From positions 102,920 to 166,919 of the forward strand of contig JAEINT010000014.1 of the NCBI GenBank assembly GCA_016342745.1: a DNA stretch of 64,000 nt. The letters run 5' to 3'. A program made the position numbers and the translations under genes. Under the pieces are notes generated by a model. That model did not search any database and was not told the origin of the DNA. It saw only the letters and a list, made by a program, of their open reading frames with translations. The stretch is from Labilibaculum sp. (GTDB lineage Bacteria > Bacteroidota > Bacteroidia > Bacteroidales > Marinifilaceae). Shown piece after piece: positions 26,216 to 35,393 of this stretch. Position 1 is the stretch's first letter; each line of letters opens with the position of its first letter.

Positions 26216-26488
26216 GAAGGAATAGGAATGTAAGCCGAAGGAACGCAATTGCAGCCGGAAGGAATAGGAATGTAAGCCGAAGGAATGCAATTGTAGACAG
26301 GGGAAATAGGAATGCAGCTTGGAAAATTGTAATTGTAAGCGAGAAAAATAGGGATGCAGGTTGGAAAAATGCAATTGTAGGCGAGAAAAATAGGAATGTA
26401 GGTTAGGAAAATGCAATTGTAGACGGGAAAAATAGGAATGCAGCTTGGAAAAATGCAATTGTAACTGGAAGCAATGCAACTGTAAAAT
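26216..26488. repeat. 21-bp minisatellite, 13 units
   Basis: The gap between the DUF4922 and GNAT genes consists of 13 units of 21 bp that alternate between two types, one with AATAGGAATG and one with AATGCAATTG, so the true period is 42 bp. One pair is 22 + 20. Because 21 is a multiple of 3, the minus strand stays open for 103 codons as heptads like LHSYFSR/LQLHFSK. That frame is probably not a gene. Confidence 0.88.
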
Positions 26489-26528
26489 GCTTTTACTACA
26501 AATCAAACTTTAAGTAATTAAAAGAAAT

Positions 26529-27440
26529 ATGACCAATACCATACGACAATATCACGATAAGGATTTTGATGAAGTTTTGGCTTTGTGTCAAAACACATAT
26601 AAGTTCGATTCTATTACCAAAGAATTACTCCACGAGAAAATCTACGATGATCCTTTTTATAATCCTGAAATTATTTGGGTTGCCGAGGAAGGGGCTGCTA
26701 TTGTAGGATTTTTAATGGGAACCTGTCGAATGGATATTCGAGGAGTGAACTATGGCTATGTAAAATTAATGGCGGTAAGTGAAACTCATCAAAGAAAAGG
26801 AATTGCAAGAAAAATGTATGAATTACTGGAAAACGAATTGCGTTTAAGGAAAGTAGATGTAATGCGTTTGGGTGATGTTCCAATGAATTATTTCATGCCA
26901 GGAATTGATCCAAGATATACGCCAGCACTTTGCTTTGCTATGCGAATGGGATTCAATCGTTTTATGGATACTTCGAATCTTGTAGTCAATTTGTCTGACC
27001 GGGAATGGTCGGATGAAAAGAAGATATCGACTTTAAAATCGGATGATATTGAAATTTGTCGTGCAACAATAGAAGATAAGGATGAATTGATGGACTTTGT
27101 TGCTGAGGAATGGAAATTATGGCAATTTGAATTAGCGATGGCCTATAAATCAGATCCGATTGCTATTCATGTAGCTAAGTTAAAGGGAAAAATAAAAGCA
27201 TTCTCGGCACACAGCGCAAATAATAAAGGCTTACCATGGTTTGGCCCAATGGGTACACATCCTGATTTGCGCGGGAAAGGAATAGGAAAGGTTTTGTTGT
27301 ATCGTTGCTTGGAAGATATGAAAGTCTTGGGCTTTAAAACAGCAATTATTCCATGGGTAGGACCAATCGATTTTTATTCTCACCATGCAGGAGCTGTTGT
27401 TGAAAGAGTATTCTGGAGATATGAGAAAAAACTATCATAA
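26529..27440 (+). CDS. Tandem GNAT acetyltransferase
   Basis: 303 residues with two GNAT domains. The first (about 5-145) has the acetyl-CoA motif SETHQRKGIARKMYELLE, the second (about 165-300) THPDLRGKGIGKVLLYRC. There is no signal peptide. It lies 24 bp ahead of the SpoIID-like gene. Possible substrates include amino sugars or amino acids from wall turnover; none is shown by the sequence. Confidence 0.85.
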   Translation: MTNTIRQYHDKDFDEVLALCQNTYKFDSITKELLHEKIYDDPFYNPEIIWVAEEGAAIVGFLMGTCRMDIRGVNYGYVKLMAVSETHQRKGIARKMYELLENELRLRKVDVMRLGDVPMNYFMPGIDPRYTPALCFAMRMGFNRFMDTSNLVVNLSDREWSDEKKISTLKSDDIEICRATIEDKDELMDFVAEEWKLWQFELAMAYKSDPIAIHVAKLKGKIKAFSAHSANNKGLPWFGPMGTHPDLRGKGIGKVLLYRCLEDMKVLGFKTAIIPWVGPIDFYSHHAGAVVERVFWRYEKKLS

Positions 27441-27464
27441 ACCGAACGTCAAATAAACTATAAT

Positions 27465-28790
27465 ATGAAAGAGCCACAATTACGGGTAGGCATCATGTAC
27501 GAGCCTAAAATCTCATTTACATTAAATGGAATTTACATACTTCAACAAAATGGAAAAGAATATACAGGAAAGCAAACTGCCAGCTATATAAACGATAAGA
27601 TAGCTTTTGATGGTCTTGTGGATGAAGAACTGGTTTTCTATCCTAAATTTTACGAAGAAGGATCTTTCGATCTTTTTGATGTAACGATTGGAATTAAATT
27701 TCATTGGGAGCGAAAAGAAGATCAGCGTTTCAAAGGAGCATTGCACTTTATTTGTGAAGATGAAAAATTGACTGCCATCAATGTTCTTTCTCTCGAAGAT
27801 TATTTGGTGAGTGTTATTTCATCTGAAATGAGTGCAACGAGTAGCATGGAATTGTTGAAGGCTCATGCAATAATTTCCCGTTCTTGGTTAATTGCTCAGG
27901 TAATAAAAGGTGACGAATTGAAAAAGTCAGACACCAATTATCAAAGTATTGCAGAAACCGATGAGGAATATATTCGTTGGTACGATCGCGAAGATCATGT
28001 GAATTTTGATGTTTGTGCAGATGATCATTGTCAGCGTTATCAAGGCATTACCAAACAATCAACAAAATTGGTAGTTGAGGCGATTGAAGCTACTCGAGGA
28101 TTGGTATTAACAAGTGAAGGTGAAGTTTGCGATGCTCGCTTCTCGAAATGTTGTGGTGGCGTTGCTGAGACTTTTGAAAATGTTTGGGAACCTGAAAATC
28201 ATACCTACTTGCAAGCGGTAATCGATAATCCGAAAATTCCGGCAGGATATGATATGAATCTGGAAAACGAAGAAGCTGCAGTTAAATGGATTCGTACTTC
28301 TCCAGAAGCATTTTGCAATACTACCGATAAAGAAATTCTTTCTCAGGTTTTGAATGACTACGATCAAGAGACCATGGACTTTTACCGTTGGGAAGTATCT
28401 TATACACAAGGAGAGATATCAGAATTGATAGAACGAAAAACGGGCAAAGAGTTTGGACAAATTATTGATTTAATACCTGTTGAGAGAGGAGAGTCTGGGC
28501 GCTTAATCAAATTGAAAATTGTAGGGACAAAGCGAAGCTTGGTGATTGGAAAAGAATTGGAAATCCGTAAAGTGCTTTCTGAATCGCATTTGTACAGCTC
28601 CGAATTTGTTGTTGACAGAGTAGGTGAGGAGAATGGTATTCCAGCTAAATTTATTTTGATAGGTGCCGGTTGGGGACACGGAGTTGGACTTTGCCAAATT
28701 GGTGCCGCAGTAATGGGCGCAAAAGGTTACAAATACGATGAAATTTTGCTGCATTATTTCCGTGGAGCAGAATTGGAAAAAAGATATTAG
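27465..28790 (+). CDS. SpoIID/LytB-domain protein
   Basis: 441 residues. The SpoIID domain shows LSLEDYLVSVISSEMSA (E in SEM corresponds to the catalytic Glu of SpoIID), ELLKAHAIISRSWLI, DARFSKCCGGVAETFENVW with a cysteine pair as in zinc-binding SpoIID, and GAGWGHGVGLCQIGA near the end. SpoIID is a lytic transglycosylase acting on glycan strands without stem peptides, giving anhydro-MurNAc ends. No signal peptide is seen (MKEPQLRVGIMYEP), so it would act in the cytosol on imported fragments unless exported otherwise. Anhydro products would suit the AmpG-like permease next door and AnmK at 36951. Confidence 0.85.
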   Translation: MKEPQLRVGIMYEPKISFTLNGIYILQQNGKEYTGKQTASYINDKIAFDGLVDEELVFYPKFYEEGSFDLFDVTIGIKFHWERKEDQRFKGALHFICEDEKLTAINVLSLEDYLVSVISSEMSATSSMELLKAHAIISRSWLIAQVIKGDELKKSDTNYQSIAETDEEYIRWYDREDHVNFDVCADDHCQRYQGITKQSTKLVVEAIEATRGLVLTSEGEVCDARFSKCCGGVAETFENVWEPENHTYLQAVIDNPKIPAGYDMNLENEEAAVKWIRTSPEAFCNTTDKEILSQVLNDYDQETMDFYRWEVSYTQGEISELIERKTGKEFGQIIDLIPVERGESGRLIKLKIVGTKRSLVIGKELEIRKVLSESHLYSSEFVVDRVGEENGIPAKFILIGAGWGHGVGLCQIGAAVMGAKGYKYDEILLHYFRGAELEKRY

Positions 28791-28840
28791 CACAATCGCG
28801 TCATACATATTTTTTGAGCATATATTGTTCGGCATCTATT

Positions 28841-29050
28841 TTAAGGAGTTTTTGTTTTGACTCTAAGATTTAGTAAGACCGGGAAGCTGAGAACTTGTTT
28901 GAAGATCGCCCGGCCGCACTTAAGCTTGAGGTAAATAAGGAAGCTTTTTAAAATGTAGCCTTGATTTTTTTTGCTTCCGTTTTTTGTATTAAGACAAAAA
29001 ATGAAGTCGGGTTTGGGCGGATAGCCCAATACAAATAATAAATAGGACAA
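28841..29050 (-). repeat. Possible decayed dispersed repeat
   Basis: Part of the 455-bp gap before ampG. The minus strand is open for 69 codons but has low-complexity coding (KNGSKKNQGYILKSF), no clear ribosome site and no recognised family. Similar short frames recur between genes in Bacteroidota genomes in my memory, so I read it as a dispersed repeat or gene relic. Confidence 0.35.
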
Positions 29051-29101
29051 TATTGATATTAGTTCTTTAATAGAGTTATATCAGACCTTTATTAAGAATT
29101 A

Positions 29102-29190
29102 TTTCCCTTTTAGGGAAAATACGGATAGGCGAAAGGGTGATGAGAATGCACCCCTCTGTCCTGTCGGACATCTCCCCTTGTAATGGGAGA
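29102..29190. repeat. Three-hairpin intergenic element upstream of ampG
   Basis: Three short stems stand in a row: TTTCCC/GGGAAA (29102-29118), TGTCC/GGACA (29157-29170) and TCTCCC/GGGAGA (29171-29190). Between them AAGGGTG and CACCCCT could pair as well. It ends 55 bp before the AmpG-like start. It may be a dispersed repeat or a leader structure. Confidence 0.5.
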
Positions 29191-29245
29191 AATTAAAATA
29201 GCAGATAATTCACAAAAATGATTTTTTGATTTAAAAGTTAGTAGA

Positions 29246-30553
29246 ATGTCAAAAACAAAAACTCGCTCACCATGGGCATGGATTCCATCGCTTTATTTCG
29301 CAGAAGGTATTCCTTACGTTGTGGTGATGACCGTTGCCGTTATCATGTACAAAAAGCTCGGCATTTCTAATACAGATATTGCTTTGTATACTTCATGGTT
29401 GTATTTGCCTTGGATGATAAAACCTCTTTGGAGTCCGATTGTTGATGTTTTGAAAAGTAAACGTTGGTGGATTGTAAGCATGCAATTATTGATAGGCGCA
29501 GGTTTGGCAGGTGTTGCTTTCACTGTTCCAACTACTTTCTTCTTTCAATCAACATTGGCATTTTTCTGGTTAATGGCTTTCAGTTCAGCTACCCATGATA
29601 TTGCCGCAGATGGTTTTTATATGTATGCTTTAGATACGCATAAACAATCTTATTTTGTAGGAATTAGAAGTACTTTTTATCGCTTGGCAATGATTACTGG
29701 ACAGGGTTTGTTAATAATTTTAGCAGGTTATTTTGAAACGACAAAGCTGTTTGGAGCTTCAGAAGCGAATATTCCCATGGCTTGGTCACTTACTTTTTTC
29801 ATTTTAGCAGCTAGTTTTCTTGTCATTTGTTTCTACCATAAATTTGCCTTGCCAAATCCTAAAGAAGATGAGGAAAGAGAAGTGAAAAGTTTTTCTGAGG
29901 TTTTTGATGGCTTTGGCGAAACAGTATCGACATTTTTCATGAAGAAAGATATTTTGAAAATTGTTGGATTGATTTTGGTGTATCGTTTGGGAGAATCTCA
30001 ATTGGTAAAAATGGCTTCCCCTTTTCTATTAGATCCGAAAGAAGTTGGAGGCTTAGGTCTATCAACAAGTGAAGTTGGATTGGTATATGGAACCATTGGA
30101 ATCGTTTTTCTTACCGTAGGCGGAATTCTTGGAGGATATTTAGCCTCTCGCAATGGATTAAAATATTGGTTGTGGCCAATGGTGTTTGCAATCAACTTAC
30201 CCAATTTAGTGTATGTGTATTTATCGTATGCTTTGCCTGAATCTTTCTATTTTATATGTGCTTCGGTGGCGGTAGAACAGTTCGGATATGGTTTTGGTTT
30301 TACTGCTTATATGCTTTATCAGATATATGTATCCGAAGGAAAACACAAAACTGCACATTTTGCTTTTTGTACAGGTTTAATGGCAGCGGGAATGATGTTT
30401 CCAGGAATGATTTCTGGCTGGATTCAGGAAATGATAGGTTATCAACATTTCTTTGTTTGGGTAATGCTTTGTACCATTCCAAGTTTTATAATGGTGAAAT
30501 TGATTCAAGTAGATCCTAAGTTTGGGATTAAATCAGATGATCATGAAAAATAG
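29246..30553 (+). CDS. ampG: AmpG-like muropeptide permease (MFS)
   Basis: 435 residues with about 12 membrane segments. The N-terminus WAWIPSLYFAEGIPYVVVM and LPWMIKPLWSPIVDVLKSKR match the AmpG/MFS signature; SSATHDIAADGFYMYALD continues it. AmpG imports GlcNAc-anhydroMurNAc muropeptides into the cytosol using the proton gradient. The location between the SpoIID-like and amino sugar genes strongly supports that role. It overlaps the next gene (SGNH hydrolase) by 11 bp, so they are co-translated. Confidence 0.88.
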   Translation: MSKTKTRSPWAWIPSLYFAEGIPYVVVMTVAVIMYKKLGISNTDIALYTSWLYLPWMIKPLWSPIVDVLKSKRWWIVSMQLLIGAGLAGVAFTVPTTFFFQSTLAFFWLMAFSSATHDIAADGFYMYALDTHKQSYFVGIRSTFYRLAMITGQGLLIILAGYFETTKLFGASEANIPMAWSLTFFILAASFLVICFYHKFALPNPKEDEEREVKSFSEVFDGFGETVSTFFMKKDILKIVGLILVYRLGESQLVKMASPFLLDPKEVGGLGLSTSEVGLVYGTIGIVFLTVGGILGGYLASRNGLKYWLWPMVFAINLPNLVYVYLSYALPESFYFICASVAVEQFGYGFGFTAYMLYQIYVSEGKHKTAHFAFCTGLMAAGMMFPGMISGWIQEMIGYQHFFVWVMLCTIPSFIMVKLIQVDPKFGIKSDDHEK

Positions 30554-31073
30554 AATTGCGTTTTTAGGAGATAGCCTTACTAATGATGGAAATTGGCAAG
30601 AATATTTTCCCAATCAGGAGATTGCTAATTTTGGAATTTCAGGCGAAAAATCTAAGGATATTATTTCTCGAATAGATGAGGTAATAGCTTGGAAGCCTTC
30701 AAAGATTTTTTTGATGATGGGGATCAACGATCTGGGGGATGGTTTAAATTGTGAAGAGATTCTTAAGAATTATCAAATCATTTTGTCAAAAGTAAAGGAG
30801 CATAAGGAGATTGAATTAATTGTTCAAAACCTCTTGCCAACAAATGATACGATATTTAAAAGTGTCAATTTTGATAAGATGAATATTTTGGAAGTTAATC
30901 TTCATCTGCGAGATTTATGCGAGAAGGAAAAGGTCACTTTTGTGGATTTGTATACCGCTTTTTCAACCTATACATACCAATTGATAAAAGATTATACGGA
31001 TGATGGCTTGCATTTAAATGAAGCAGGTTATAAAATATGGAAGAATTGCTTGCAATCAGAAAATCTCATTTAA
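30543..31073 (+). CDS. SGNH/GDSL hydrolase
   Basis: 176 residues from ATG 30543, overlapping the ampG stop; an ATG two codons earlier is equally possible. Block I IAFLGDSLTNDGNW holds the nucleophile serine, block II NFGISGEKSKDI the glycine, block III MMGINDLG the asparagine, and DDGLHLNEAGY the catalytic Asp and His. There is no signal peptide. SGNH enzymes deacylate lipids, acetylated sugars or wall glycan; an O-acetylesterase for imported O-acetylated amino sugars would fit the cluster but is inference. Confidence 0.87.
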   Translation: MKNRIAFLGDSLTNDGNWQEYFPNQEIANFGISGEKSKDIISRIDEVIAWKPSKIFLMMGINDLGDGLNCEEILKNYQIILSKVKEHKEIELIVQNLLPTNDTIFKSVNFDKMNILEVNLHLRDLCEKEKVTFVDLYTAFSTYTYQLIKDYTDDGLHLNEAGYKIWKNCLQSENLI

Positions 31074-31085
31074 AATCCTGAAAAT

Positions 31086-32195
31086 ATGAAAAAAACGGAA
31101 CGGTTAATGGCATTGGATGCCTTTCGAGGATTAACCATTGCAGCCATGATTACTGTAAATACTCCAGGAAGTTGGGGGCATGTTTACGCACCATTACTCC
31201 ATTCTAAATGGCACGGCTGTACGCCAACCGATTTGGTGTTTCCTTTCTTTCTATTTGCTGTTGGTGTTGCAATGTGGTTTGCTTTCGGAAAATTCGATCA
31301 TAAATTAAGTCCCGAGGCAGGAAAGAAAATTCTGAAACGTACTGTAATAATTTTTGGCATTGGGCTTTTGCTAAATGCATTTCCATTTGTGCATATTAAA
31401 TTGGAAAATTTACGAATAATGGGTGTTTTGCAAAGAATCGCCTTGGCTTATGGAATAGGAAGTTTACTTTGTTTGTGGTTGAGCAAAGTTCGTTTGGTAA
31501 TTGCCTTACTGGCTATTCTAATGGCATATTGGGGCTTGGTTTTTTTCCTTGGCGGTGATGATCCATACAGTTTAGAAGGAAATCCGACAATGGCATTCGA
31601 TACCATGATTCTTGGTGCAAATCATATGTACAAGGGGTTTGGAGTAACTTTTGATCCGGAAGGATTGTTTAGCACTCTTCCTGCGATTGCAACTGTAATT
31701 CTTGGATATCTTTCAGGATTTTTAATTGCGTCAACCGAGCGAAAGAAGTTGGTTGCAAAGCTATTGATGTTTGGTTCAATAGGTGTTATCGCTGGCTTGA
31801 TTTGGAGTTTTGGATTTCCAATTAACAAACCAATATGGTCTAGTTCTTATGTGGTTTATACCGCAGGTTTAGCGCTTTGGGTTTTAGCTGTAATGATTTA
31901 CCTAATCGATATTTTGGATTACAAGAAATGGGCTCATCCTTTTTTGGTTTTCGGAATGAATCCATTGTTCATTTTTGTTTTTTCAGGAGCTTGGGTTAAA
32001 GTGATTACTTATTTGGTTCATTTTTCGGATGAGACAGGAAATTCGGTAACTGGATATGCTTGGTTGTATAAAAATGGATTTGCATCTTGGGCGGGAGACT
32101 TAAATGGATCATTATTTTTTGCATTGGCACATATAGCTGTCTATTGGCTCATTGTATTATTCCTATATCGTCGGAAAATATTTATTAAAATATAA
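31086..32195 (+). CDS. NagX-like heparan-alpha-glucosaminide acetyltransferase family membrane protein
   Basis: 369 residues, about ten membrane segments. The start RLMALDAFRGLTIAAMITVN is the mark of the DUF5009/HGSNAT-like acyltransferase family; PTDLVFPFFLFAVGVAMWFA follows with the family's polar residues. Human HGSNAT acetylates terminal glucosamine across the lysosomal membrane; bacterial NagX genes go with GlcNAc use. Here it would act on amino sugars at the inner membrane. It is the last gene before a strong terminator. Confidence 0.85.
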   Translation: MKKTERLMALDAFRGLTIAAMITVNTPGSWGHVYAPLLHSKWHGCTPTDLVFPFFLFAVGVAMWFAFGKFDHKLSPEAGKKILKRTVIIFGIGLLLNAFPFVHIKLENLRIMGVLQRIALAYGIGSLLCLWLSKVRLVIALLAILMAYWGLVFFLGGDDPYSLEGNPTMAFDTMILGANHMYKGFGVTFDPEGLFSTLPAIATVILGYLSGFLIASTERKKLVAKLLMFGSIGVIAGLIWSFGFPINKPIWSSSYVVYTAGLALWVLAVMIYLIDILDYKKWAHPFLVFGMNPLFIFVFSGAWVKVITYLVHFSDETGNSVTGYAWLYKNGFASWAGDLNGSLFFALAHIAVYWLIVLFLYRRKIFIKI

Positions 32196-32198
32196 AAG

Positions 32199-32229
32199 AA
32201 AAGCTTCGGAATTAATCCGAAGCTTTTTC
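32199..32229. terminator. Bidirectional terminator ending the nagB-to-nagX series
   Basis: A perfect 10-bp stem (AAGCTTCGGA/TCCGAAGCTT, 32201-32225) with A and T runs on both sides. It separates the plus-strand series from the convergent namZ gene. Confidence 0.9.
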
Positions 32230-32249
32230 ATTTAAATTCCATTTTGTAC

Positions 32250-33524
32250 TTATTCGTACAACCAGTATTTTTTTGATGTTTCTAAAAATGATTCTTTTGG
32301 TGCAGACCATAGTTCTTCAATATCTTTCACCAGAAAGTTTTCTGTAAATCGCATTCGTATTTCTTTGCTGCCACATACTTTGTCGAACATACTTAATCGT
32401 GATGCTTGACACATTTCAAAAGGATTTTTAGTGGGATTTAATTTGTGGCATTCTTGCATCACATAAAATTGAATGAGTGAAATAGGTGTTTTTTGAATAT
32501 CCGTAAAATGCAATTGAACTCCATGAAGCATAATGCCTTTTCCTACAGAATAGTATGGTTTGTAGTGTACAGGTCGAAATAGAACACCTGGAATGGCCAA
32601 ATTATTTAAGTTTTCTGATAAATCATCAGCATTAATCCATTCTGCAGCAAATAATTCGAATGGTTGCGTGTAACCTACGCCAATCGAAATGGTATACAAC
32701 TCACCAAGTATGCCTGATGCTGCATAGTAAATTGCACTCATCGAATTGGGAATGTGTGGCGAAGTAGGTACCCACGGCAAACCAGTTTCCTGAAAAGTCA
32801 AGCTTCGATTCCATCCATCCATAGTGATAACTTGCAACTTACATTTCTTGCTATCTTTTAATAAGCCTTCTTCGTTCAAGTACTTTGCCAATTCTCCACA
32901 AGTTAGTCCGTATACATATGGGATAGGAAACTGACTTACAAAAGATATTTGGCTGGGTTCAACTAAGGGACCTTCAATTTTTATTCCTCCAAAAGGGTTT
33001 GGGCGATCGAGTACAATAAATTCTACATCATTCTCGGCGCATGCTTCCATTAGCAATCCCATGCTACTGATGTAGGTATAGGAACGTACTCCGATATCCT
33101 GAATGTCATATACAATTGCATCCAGACCTTTTAGCATTTTAGCATTTGGTTTTTTTTGCTTTCCGTATAGAGAATAGACTTGGATACCCGTTTTTTTGTC
33201 GGTGTATGTTGCGACTTTCTCGCCAGCAGCATGATCTCCTCGTATGCCATGTTCAGGACTGAAAAGAACTTTAACCTCTATATCGTTGCAAGAGTGAAGC
33301 AAATCAATAGTCGACTCTAGATTCTTATTCACCCCCGTAGGATTGGTGATGATTCCAATCTTTTTTCCTTTAAGAATAGAATAGTTGGTTTTTTGTAGTA
33401 CATCTATGCCTGTGTCTACCTTTTGAGCAAGGATTAGTTTTGTGGAAAATAATATTTGTACACATATTAAAAGAAGGAAGCATACTGTTCCTGCATAAGT
33501 TTGTAATGTATTGTTATTAATCAT
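32250..33524 (-). CDS. namZ: Exo-beta-N-acetylmuramidase NamZ-like (DUF1343, GH171)
   Basis: 424 residues with a signal peptide (hydrophobic stretch FLLLICVQILFSTKLILA). DUF1343 signatures are clear: GKKIGIITNPTGVNKN, VKVLFSPEHGIRGDHAAGEK, DAIVYDIQDIGVRSYTY and VLDRPNPFGG. NamZ of Bacillus subtilis, of this family, removes terminal MurNAc from non-reducing ends of peptide-free glycan. Here it would release MurNAc in the periplasm for import and for MurK and MurQ. It is divergent from the DigH-like gene, with an operator in the shared upstream region. Confidence 0.9.
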   Translation of the reverse strand: MINNNTLQTYAGTVCFLLLICVQILFSTKLILAQKVDTGIDVLQKTNYSILKGKKIGIITNPTGVNKNLESTIDLLHSCNDIEVKVLFSPEHGIRGDHAAGEKVATYTDKKTGIQVYSLYGKQKKPNAKMLKGLDAIVYDIQDIGVRSYTYISSMGLLMEACAENDVEFIVLDRPNPFGGIKIEGPLVEPSQISFVSQFPIPYVYGLTCGELAKYLNEEGLLKDSKKCKLQVITMDGWNRSLTFQETGLPWVPTSPHIPNSMSAIYYAASGILGELYTISIGVGYTQPFELFAAEWINADDLSENLNNLAIPGVLFRPVHYKPYYSVGKGIMLHGVQLHFTDIQKTPISLIQFYVMQECHKLNPTKNPFEMCQASRLSMFDKVCGSKEIRMRFTENFLVKDIEELWSAPKESFLETSKKYWLYE

Positions 33525-33578
33525 GATAACGGTTTTTTAAGTTTATGCAATTTTGACACTTGTTTTCTGGATTATTCT

Positions 33579-33624
33579 ATTGCAAAACTAATAAATTTTA
33601 TATTTTTGTAACATGTATGACAAC
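33579..33624 (+). promoter_or_regulatory. Promoter with FadR-type operator between namZ and the DigH-like gene
   Basis: ATTG (33579-33582), an 18-base spacer and TATTTTTG (33601-33608) make a plus-strand promoter. The operator GTTGTCATACATGTTACA (minus strand, 33607-33624) overlaps the last bases of the -7 box and the start site. This 329-bp divergent region otherwise has no gene. Confidence 0.6.
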
Positions 33625-33853
33625 TTAATAATTCTTTCAATATTATTAAATGTTTATGTCGTTATTTTTTGTTTCCTTTTTATGGGTTGCTAGTTGTCAG
33701 AAATAAACAAAACAAATTTAACCTTTTTAATTGAGATGAATTTACTCTCATTAGTCAATTTACGGAGGAGAAGTTTTTGGATGTTGTGTCCAGAAGAAGT
33801 GAATAATTATTTCGGTAATTGGACTTGTAAAATGAACGTTATATATAACTACA

Positions 33854-35344
33854 ATGAATAGAAAAGTAATAATTGGATTACTAATGCTATTGGTTTCATT
33901 TGGAGCAATGGCAAAAAAGAAATCTCCGAAAAGAGAGATGCGTGCTGTTTGGGTGGCAACAGTCGCTAATATTGATTGGCCATCGAAAACAGGGCTTTCG
34001 GTTGAGAATCAAAAAAAGGAAATGATTGCTCTTTTGGATCAGCATAAAAAGAATGGAATGAATGCCATTATTTTTCAGATTCGACCAGCTACCGATGCTT
34101 TTTATCAATCTCCATACGAACCATGGTCACAATGGTTGAGTGGCGAGCAAGGTATTGCTCCCGATCCAATTTACGATCCGCTTGAATTTGCAATAGAGGA
34201 ATGTCACAAGAGAGCAATAGAATTACATGCATGGCTGAACCCATACAGAGCTATCTTTGATGATGCAGTAACTAAAACGGATTCGATGCACATCACCAAT
34301 GTTCATCCAGAATGGTTTTTAAAGTATGGGAAGCATAGGTATTTTAACCCTGGTTTGCAGGAAACTCGGGATCATTTCGCTAAAATTGTTGGAGATGTGG
34401 TTAGAAGGTATGATGTGGATGCAATTCATTTCGATGATTATTTTTATCCATATAAAATTAGAAAAACTCCCTTTCCAGATTCTTTGGCTTTTGTGAAAAA
34501 TGGTGGTGAATTTTATCCAGATAGGATTGATGATTGGAGAAGAAATAATGTAAATCTTGTAATCAAGCAAGTTAGCGATACCATTAAATCGATAAAGCCA
34601 TGGATGCCGTTTGGAATTTCTCCGTTTGGAGTTTGGCGCAATAAGGATATGGATAAATCTGGCTCGAAAACAAAAGCAGGACAAACCAATTACGACGACT
34701 TGTATGCGGATGTGCTTTTTTGGCTAAAAAATGATTGGATAGATTACGTAACTCCTCAAATCTATTGGCACATTGGTAAAAAAGTAGCCGATCATAGAAT
34801 AATTGCGAAATGGTGGCGAAAAAATTCTTTTGGCAAGCCCTGTTATATTGGTCATGGTGCGTACCGGTTGAATTCTAAATCGAAAGTAAAAGCTTGGCGG
34901 AATTCAGATCAAATCATTAGACAGATTAGAATGGTTCGCAGATTGAAAGGGCTTGATGGAAGTATGTTTTTTAGCTCTAAATCTTTCACGAAAAATTTGG
35001 AAGGAATAAACGAAAAACTAATTGACGATGTATATGCTAACATGGCAATTGTTCCTGAAAATAGAAATATTAAAGCTATTGTTCCAAATATTCCAGTAGG
35101 AATTAAATTTAATCAAACGAATAGCTCTTTAGAGTGGGATGGTACTGATTTAGCAAAATTATATGTGGTTTATAGATTTAAGAAAGGTTCTAAGGTAAAT
35201 TTAAATCATGCCAATAAAATTATTGGCCTAACTGTTAATTCTAGTTTTAAGTTGAATGAAGAAGATAAGGGATACAAATACGTGGTAACATCTCTAAGTA
35301 GAACCAATACGGAAAGTGATCCATCTATGGAGGTAATCCGATAA
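33854..35344 (+). CDS. DigH/YngK-like glycosidase (GHL10, DUF187)
   Basis: 496 residues with a signal peptide (MNRKVIIGLLMLLVSFGAMA). The GHL10 TIM-barrel signatures are present: REMRAVWVATVANIDWP, FQIRPATDAFY, ELHAWLNPYR and DAIHFDDYFYPY. A short fibronectin-like domain lies at the end (about 400-495). E. coli DigH of this family cleaves denuded glycan strands of peptidoglycan at the division site. Next to NamZ and amidases a similar role in cutting peptide-free glycan in periplasm is likely. The symporter gene follows after 49 bp. Confidence 0.87.
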   Translation: MNRKVIIGLLMLLVSFGAMAKKKSPKREMRAVWVATVANIDWPSKTGLSVENQKKEMIALLDQHKKNGMNAIIFQIRPATDAFYQSPYEPWSQWLSGEQGIAPDPIYDPLEFAIEECHKRAIELHAWLNPYRAIFDDAVTKTDSMHITNVHPEWFLKYGKHRYFNPGLQETRDHFAKIVGDVVRRYDVDAIHFDDYFYPYKIRKTPFPDSLAFVKNGGEFYPDRIDDWRRNNVNLVIKQVSDTIKSIKPWMPFGISPFGVWRNKDMDKSGSKTKAGQTNYDDLYADVLFWLKNDWIDYVTPQIYWHIGKKVADHRIIAKWWRKNSFGKPCYIGHGAYRLNSKSKVKAWRNSDQIIRQIRMVRRLKGLDGSMFFSSKSFTKNLEGINEKLIDDVYANMAIVPENRNIKAIVPNIPVGIKFNQTNSSLEWDGTDLAKLYVVYRFKKGSKVNLNHANKIIGLTVNSSFKLNEEDKGYKYVVTSLSRTNTESDPSMEVIR

Positions 35345-35393
35345 TTATCAATTTTTTATTTGTTGAGTTGAGAAAAATTTAAAAATATAGCTA

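Noticed and set aside
26195..26506. 103-codon minus-strand frame of heptad repeats
   Set aside because: It exists because the 21-bp minisatellite unit is a multiple of three; no ribosome site or signal was seen, and the plus-strand genes on both sides are close.
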